Shown here piece by piece: positions 59,098 to 64,000 of a stretch of DNA of 64,000 nucleotides. Position 1 is the first letter of the stretch, and each line of letters opens with the position of its first letter. Made by a program: the position numbers and the translations under genes. Under the pieces are notes generated by a model that was given only the letters and a program-made list of their open reading frames with translations, made no database searches and was not told the DNA's origin. Origin of the DNA: Hondaea fermentalgiana (Eukaryota > Sar > Bigyra > Thraustochytrida > Thraustochytriidae); the NCBI GenBank assembly GCA_014084085.1, contig NPFB01000077.1, positions 5,956 through 69,955 of the forward strand. Reading direction: 5' to 3'.

Positions 59098-60945
59098 CTA
59101 GCTACTGCTGAGTGTGAGACGATCCAGGGCAAGGGCGGCAACGTCTGTGTCCTGCGCCACCCCGTTCTCCACATTCGTTTCTTCTTCTTCCTCGTCGTCC
59201 GTTTCCACACCCTCGTCGCCATCGTCGTAGTGATCGGCCGAAAGCGGCATGAGAACCTTGGCCAGCACAAGTCCATCAATGCCTTTCGGAGCCTTGCCAA
59301 CGTTGTCGTCGTCATCCTCCTCGTCGCTGTCTTCGTCACTCTCCTCGCTTTCAAGTTGAGCCGCGGCGCGGTGCATACGGGTTGATCGGCGCTGGCAAGT
59401 GGGGCATTCTTCCGTGTCGTGAAGGTGCATGTGCATCTCTTCCAGGATATCTTGGTCAACCGCTTCAAGCTGGGGGAAATCGCGTTTAAGGCGAGACATG
59501 GGTTCCTGATACTTGTGAGACGTAAGAATGGCGTGGTAAATCTCGCTGCGGAGCCTCGTGAAGCGCAACTCCAACATTCCTGGGCTCGCACTGTTGATGT
59601 CGAGATGCCACAAGCTGCAATTGGTGCATTTGCAGTGCGAAAATACGAGGAGTTCCACTTGGGCCTTCTTCTGGAACCACCAACTCTTCTCGACACTCGA
59701 GTTCAAATCCGCTTGCCAGTGTTCCTCCACCAAGAGCTTGACAAGTGATTCTCCAGCGAGACCGCCCCATGTAAGGCCGCTCTTGAATTTGGGCGCAACA
59801 AAGGATTTTCTCTTCCTGTGAGCCTCCGCGCGCGAGATATCAATCGCCTTCCACAGATGCGCGGCGATGTGCTGGAAGTCGAATCCGCTTTCTGTGCGTT
59901 CGGGGAACGATTTCTGGAGCTCCGCCAGGACGGCGGCCTCGTCCCTGAAGGACCGAATCATCTGATTTTGCCTCACCGTCCTCACTTGCCGCTCACCCAG
60001 AGCGTGTTTCAGCTTTTGGCGATAATCTTGCGCCTTCCACGTCGTTCCCGCTGTGCAAGGAAACTGCTTGTAGGCCTCAAAGGATGCTGTGAAGTCGCGC
60101 AGATCGCTGCGGCTCATTCTCATGAGCGATGCCGTACGGAAAAGAGCAAGCGCGCAGTCCAGAGAGAGCTTCAGCCTGTTTTGCTTTTGCGAGCTGGGCG
60201 TGCTTGGTGTCCGGTAGACGTAATCTGGCTCAGATGCAGGGGATGAAGGGACAGTCGCTTGGTCGCTGGGAGATCCAGGTGGCGAGGCGTTCGAGTCAGT
60301 ATGGTACACTACCATGGAAGGGAACAGCGGCGGTGGCGGTGGCGGCGACCCCGACGCAAAGTCATCATGGTCGATTTGCCCCTCGATGAACTCTTGTCCC
60401 GTAAAGATGGGCGGCTCGTTGTGAGAGGTTAAAAGGGACTCTTCTATGGACGACTCAATCTCAGAATGCGACGGCGGCAAGCCAGCCTCACACGTCATCG
60501 GGGCATCATTGTTGCTGAGAGATCCAGGTGGCGAGGCGTTCGAGTGAGTATGGTACACTACCATGGAAGGGGACAGCGGCGGTGGCGGTGGCGGCGACAC
60601 CGACGCAAGGTCGTCATGATCCATTTGGCCGTCGAGGACCCCTTGTTCCGTAAAGATGAATGGCTCGTTGTCAGAGGTGGAAAGGGACTCTTCCATGATC
60701 GGCTCAATGTCAGAATGCGACGGCGGCAAGCCAGGCTCAGGCGTCATCGGGTTATCATTTTCGCTGAGCATTTCGAATACAGCCTTGTAAGACAGCTCGG
60801 GCAGGTTGAGGTTTGGGTTTCTGACGTATCCGCTTTCTTCTCCGGCCATGCCATCAGGGATCACCGAAGGGTGAAGAAGGTCCTCGTCGTGCATCTCCAT
60901 GCCCATAGAGCCCCGCTCCGCCTTGGTACCCGTCGCAGCGTACAT
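59098..60945 (-). CDS. Uncharacterised protein, HCxCxxCxxW family, copy A
   Basis: Intronless, 615 residues from ATG (MYAATGTKAE). I do not recognise the family. Residues about 65-225 contain two 83-residue direct repeats with poly-Pro (SPPPPPPL) and PSMVVYHT. From about residue 250 the protein resembles its neighbour copy B in the same order: a basic KLSLDCALALF segment, SGFDFQHIAAHLWKAIDISR, ELLVFSHCKCTNCSLWHLD, LRFTRLRSEIYHAILTSHKYQEP and EECPTCQRRSTR. An acidic stretch and the tail ALALDRLTLSSS end it. HCxCxxCxxW plus CPxC could make a zinc site. The acidic and basic stretches suggest a nuclear protein; this is inference. The 100-N gap lies upstream in the likely 5' region, not in this coding sequence. 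Confidence 0.75.
   Translation of the reverse strand: MYAATGTKAERGSMGMEMHDEDLLHPSVIPDGMAGEESGYVRNPNLNLPELSYKAVFEMLSENDNPMTPEPGLPPSHSDIEPIMEESLSTSDNEPFIFTEQGVLDGQMDHDDLASVSPPPPPPLSPSMVVYHTHSNASPPGSLSNNDAPMTCEAGLPPSHSEIESSIEESLLTSHNEPPIFTGQEFIEGQIDHDDFASGSPPPPPPLFPSMVVYHTDSNASPPGSPSDQATVPSSPASEPDYVYRTPSTPSSQKQNRLKLSLDCALALFRTASLMRMSRSDLRDFTASFEAYKQFPCTAGTTWKAQDYRQKLKHALGERQVRTVRQNQMIRSFRDEAAVLAELQKSFPERTESGFDFQHIAAHLWKAIDISRAEAHRKRKSFVAPKFKSGLTWGGLAGESLVKLLVEEHWQADLNSSVEKSWWFQKKAQVELLVFSHCKCTNCSLWHLDINSASPGMLELRFTRLRSEIYHAILTSHKYQEPMSRLKRDFPQLEAVDQDILEEMHMHLHDTEECPTCQRRSTRMHRAAAQLESEESDEDSDEEDDDDNVGKAPKGIDGLVLAKVLMPLSADHYDDGDEGVETDDEEEEETNVENGVAQDTDVAALALDRLTLSSS
60271..60768 (-). repeat. Two 249-bp direct repeats inside copy A
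   Basis: Matching blocks begin at 60271 and 60520 (AGATCCAGGTGGCGAGGCGT in both) and continue for about 249 bp, 83 codons, with scattered substitutions that keep the frame. Confidence 0.88.
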
Positions 60946-61743
60946 CTTCGTGGTCGTGCACGCGCTCGCGCTGCCCGTGTGCGCGCTCCTGTCGCCCGCT
61001 CGCTCGCCCGCTCCGCCTTCCCCGCTCGCTCGCCCGCCCGCTCGCGCTGGGTTCCGCCGCTCTCGTTGCGCTCGCTCGCGTTCGCGTTCTGCTGCTGCCC
61101 GCGCGCCGCGCCCGTCGGGTTTCGCAGGCGAGGTGGGGCGGGAAAGCGAGACGCAGAGGCCAGGAGAGCGGGCGAGAGAACCGGGATCAAGACCGCGGAC
61201 GCCCGCACGCCCGGCCGGGAGACGGCAGGAGAACCTGCGGGGCCGCTCTCGCCGGCTCGCGCAGGGCCGCGGCTGCNNNNNNNNNNNNNNNNNNNNNNNN
61301 NNNNNNNNNNNNNNNNNNNNNNNNNNNNNNNNNNNNNNNNNNNNNNNNNNNNNNNNNNNNNNNNNNNNNNNNNNNNCCCCCCCCCAGCTGCGACGGACAG
61401 ACCGACAGACAGACAGAGAGACAGACCCGCAAAAAAGCAGAGCGTCCGTGGGAGAAGCGGGGCGCCGAAGAGGGCGGCGGAGCCGGCGGGGGGAGAAGGG
61501 GGAGAGGCGTCGAGAGCGACCAAGTTGAAGGGGAGCTCGCAATGGCTGGGGAGGCTGCGTCCGGAAAGGGTGAGGTAAAGTTCGAAAGTGGCCGGGCCAC
61601 CGCGAAACTTAGGCTAGAAATGCTGGTGAAATATACTGCGCAAGCGAGACTACAACGCGTGGTCCCTGGAGCTTTTCTCAGTGTATAAAGAAAGATTGAA
61701 CTGCTTATTTTTACAAAAGAATGGCGGTCTCTGGGGCGGCACT
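60946..61743. other. Spacer between paralogues, with assembly gap
   Basis: Contains the copy A 5' region (extremely GC-rich), the 100-N gap at 61277-61376, and the 3' flank of copy B. The frame of copy A runs open through the gap only because N is untranslatable. Nothing else seen. Confidence 0.55.
61277..61376. other. Assembly gap (100 N)
   Basis: Exactly 100 N inside a very GC-rich stretch flanked by a C-run; size unknown. Confidence 0.99.
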
Positions 61744-63600
61744 CTAATGGTTATTGAGCGCGAGGCGGTCGAGTGAAAGACTAATGGCATCCTCCTCGTA
61801 TTCGATCTTCTCGTCGTCTTCGTCGTCATCGTCAGAATCCTCAGCGTCAAGAAAGTCCTCGGATTGAGGGAAGAGAGCGTGGGCAACTGCGGCCGCAACA
61901 CCAGCAGTAACGCGTTGAACGCGCGTGCCCTCGTCCATGAGGTCCTCGTCCTCGTTCTTATCCTCTTGGTCATCCCCATAGCCATCATCGATGTACTCGA
62001 AGCTGCTGGTATTATTGCATCGAGTGCGAGTGGATTTCTGGGGGCTCAGACAGCGCGGGCAAGTCGTGCAGTCGTGCAACTTTCTAAGCAAAGACTTTTG
62101 TTGACCTTCACTCAGAGCATGAAGTTGAGGGCACCGCTCTAGGAGCGTGGGATCGTCATACTTGTGCGCCAAAAGGAGCTTGTGGTAAACCTCAAATTGG
62201 AGGCGCGTGTATTCAAGGACCGACTGACCCGGAGTGCACTGTTTGCCGTACATTTCCCACACGCCGCAGTCCAGGCAGGCACAGTGGGAAAAAATGAGGA
62301 CCTCGACATGGAACTTGGTCAAAAACCAATAACTGGCAGCAACAATTTGGGAGACGGTCATCCGATGACGCTGATGCGAATCGATGAGGAGGTCCACGAG
62401 ACACTGCCTCACGGGCTCGGGCCAGTAAGATCCTCCCTCGAATGAAGGGTTCTTAAACTTTCTCCTCCGTGCTTCCTGCGCTTCGTGCGTGCATTTTTCC
62501 TCTGCTTGAGCGCGTCGTGCCTTTTGTACATGTTGCACTTCTTGCCGCGACAGCTGAATCGCGTTCCACAAATACGTTGTGATTGGCCCAAAGCTGAACC
62601 CATCTTGCTTGCAATGGGGAAAGGACCGAGCAAGTTCAGCCTCGACACAGGCCTCACTCGTGAACCTTTCAAAAAGCTGCTTGCGAGCGTTCACTCTGGT
62701 CGGCCGTTCGCCCAAGAAGCATAAAGCCTTCATCCTATGTTCGTCTGAAGTCATGGACACATCTTTTGCGGAGGGACTTGAGCGAAATTGGATGTACGTC
62801 TCACGGAAGCCTCGTTTATCGCTCTGTCCATTTGTGGCACATTGCATCAACTTTCCGGTCTCGAAGAAGGCTGTAGCGCTATCAACATGGAGCTTGCGTT
62901 TGCGCGACTTCTTTTGGTCTTTGACGGAAAGGCTGATCTGGGAAGTCTTGGTCGTACTGTCCAGAGAGAGAGAATTGGGCACCTCTGATGGCGAACGAAG
63001 GGGAGGCTCCGTTGTGGATGTTTTCACGCTGCAGTGACACCCATGTGTCTCTGTGTTGCCATCAGCAGTGGCTTGCATGCACTCATCAGGATGGGTCATG
63101 AGCCTTTCGACTTCGACACAAGACCTCTGTGGTTCTACACCTTGGCATGCTGCACTTGTCAATTCCGAAGGTTGCTGCGCACCCGAAATCATGCCAGGGT
63201 CACCTGGGCGAGATGGATTGTGCGGGAACGGCGCAGCTACTCCGAGGTCGTCTCCAGCGAAAAGGCACCCGCACGGCGTGGACCCGCCACTGATGTTGCA
63301 CGGCGAGACAGGAGCGTTGAACCACTCAAAACATTGCGTAAAATCGGAGTCCGGAGGCGGGCAATTTGGCGGCGTTGGGAAAGATTGCAAAGAAGCCTGG
63401 GATAATTCCCGCTCAAGGAAAGGGTGCTCGAAGCCACCACAATTGTTCGTGGGTTCGGTCGAGATTGCGCTGCCGCTGCCGTGCATCCAGACAGTGCCAT
63501 CTTCAAACGCATTGTCGACTGCTTGCGCGCAGGCTTCGTTTCCTCCGTTTCCTTCGACTTCTTGCCCAGCCCCAAAGATGTTCACATTGTTGCTGTCCAT
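61744..63600 (-). CDS. Uncharacterised protein, HCxCxxCxxW family, copy B
   Basis: Intronless, 618 residues from ATG (MDSNNVNIFG). Family unknown. The first 210 residues are Cys/Ser/Pro-rich and not similar to copy A. A basic patch (KDQKKSRKRKL, possible nuclear localisation signal) follows. The shared part then reads DGFSFGPITTYLWNAIQLSR, a Lys/Arg/Glu helix, SYWFLTKFHVEVLIFSHCACLDCGVWEMY, YTRLQFEVYHKLLLAHKYDDP and TTCPRCLSPQKSTRTR. An Asp/Glu-rich stretch and ISLSLDRLALNNH close the protein, parallel to copy A. The two genes are tandem on the same strand, so a local duplication is the simplest origin. They are strongly diverged except at these motifs, so the duplication is old or the family evolves fast. 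Confidence 0.75.
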   Translation of the reverse strand: MDSNNVNIFGAGQEVEGNGGNEACAQAVDNAFEDGTVWMHGSGSAISTEPTNNCGGFEHPFLERELSQASLQSFPTPPNCPPPDSDFTQCFEWFNAPVSPCNISGGSTPCGCLFAGDDLGVAAPFPHNPSRPGDPGMISGAQQPSELTSAACQGVEPQRSCVEVERLMTHPDECMQATADGNTETHGCHCSVKTSTTEPPLRSPSEVPNSLSLDSTTKTSQISLSVKDQKKSRKRKLHVDSATAFFETGKLMQCATNGQSDKRGFRETYIQFRSSPSAKDVSMTSDEHRMKALCFLGERPTRVNARKQLFERFTSEACVEAELARSFPHCKQDGFSFGPITTYLWNAIQLSRQEVQHVQKARRAQAEEKCTHEAQEARRRKFKNPSFEGGSYWPEPVRQCLVDLLIDSHQRHRMTVSQIVAASYWFLTKFHVEVLIFSHCACLDCGVWEMYGKQCTPGQSVLEYTRLQFEVYHKLLLAHKYDDPTLLERCPQLHALSEGQQKSLLRKLHDCTTCPRCLSPQKSTRTRCNNTSSFEYIDDGYGDDQEDKNEDEDLMDEGTRVQRVTAGVAAAVAHALFPQSEDFLDAEDSDDDDEDDEKIEYEEDAISLSLDRLALNNH

Positions 63601-64000
63601 AATCTTCTCGGTCTCGCTGATCTTTTTCTTGATTCTTGGTTGCTATTCTTTGTCTTTCTTGAGCAGGCGGGACGCGGCGCGGGGTTCGAGGTTTGCGGTC
63701 TGCTCGATTTTGCACCCTGGTCTCGTCTCGTCCCGAAGACGGCCTCTCTTTGCAGGCCAGTGCTAACGTAGCCGCATTGGTCGCTGATGCCGCGTCAGGC
63801 TGCTGCAGGTGCAGCTGAAGAACTTGCACTCTCGCGTTGGCCGGCTCTCTCCAAGGTATCTTTTTTGGAGTGCGACCTACGTCTGGCCGCAACCTCTGTA
63901 CTGGCCTGCTCTACTCTCCAGAGGATCTTTTCGATGCTTGCTCTGCTCTGCTATGCTCTGCTCTGCGCTGCCCGCGGCCTCGGCTCCGAGTGAGTGCGTC
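63601..64000. other. 5' flank of copy B to window end
   Basis: 400 bp of probable promoter and 5' UTR of copy B. It includes a TGCTCTGC-type repeat at about 63938-63968. No gene seen. Confidence 0.45.

Noticed and set aside
60946..61542. Extension of copy A through the assembly gap
   Set aside because: The frame is open across the N run only because N cannot encode a stop; no ATG-supported sequence with similarity lies upstream.

Overview
This is a eukaryotic nuclear contig with two 100-N assembly gaps (44653-44752 and 61277-61376). Coding exons are GC-rich and mostly intronless. Spacers are full of microsatellites. The housekeeping genes are typically eukaryotic: Nep1/EMG1, RLP24, SIL1, a giant USP, GT13 N-glycan transferase, JMJD7 and an RPC7-like Pol III subunit. 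Together with the ANK, TPR and LRR signalling proteins they suggest a protist, most likely a stramenopile of the thraustochytrid type. That taxonomic call is inference from gene style, not from a marker gene.

Layout. 1-3.3 kb: ankyrin-TIR gene. 3.4-6.3 kb: RPC7-like gene (-) divergent from an RWD-PARP gene (+). 6.6-7.8 kb: SIL1-like ER nucleotide-exchange factor (-). 8.5-18.9 kb: a 3,449-residue intronless ubiquitin-specific protease (-). 20.5-21.2 kb: RLP24 with one intron (-). 22.0-25.8 kb: GT13 GlcNAc-transferase (-) head-to-head with JMJD7 (+). 26.9-29.4 kb: TPR-array protein with an unusual N-terminal alpha/beta domain (+). 31.1-33.4 kb: EMG1 (-) head-to-head with a membrane-tailed sulfotransferase-like gene (+); their shared promoter region contains three tandem 56-bp units. 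34.1-35.9 kb and 47.4-49.4 kb: two closely related ABCG half-transporters (+). Between these two lies the most striking locus, 36.1-44.2 kb (-).

That locus reads as one 23-exon gene. It has an acidic N-terminus, then 21 leucine-rich repeats each on its own phase-2 exon (19 of them exactly 84 nt), then one long exon with a protein kinase domain, a TIR-like domain and a C-terminal region. The predicted protein is about 1,693 residues. The only other intron I could demonstrate in the window is in RLP24.

49.4-57.5 kb is an 8-kb stretch rich in simple repeats with no gene I can support. 57.5-58.6 kb is a C2H2 zinc-finger/poly-Q gene. 59.1-63.6 kb holds two tandem paralogues (-) of a family I do not recognise, sharing an HCxCxxCxxW motif and a CPxC motif.

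The accessory theme is receptor-like signalling. ANK-TIR, TPR with a TIR/HET-like domain, and LRR-kinase-TIR have the scaffold types used in innate immune receptors. Both TIR domains keep a glutamate at the expected NADase catalytic position. No transposon, tRNA, rRNA or CRISPR was recognised.
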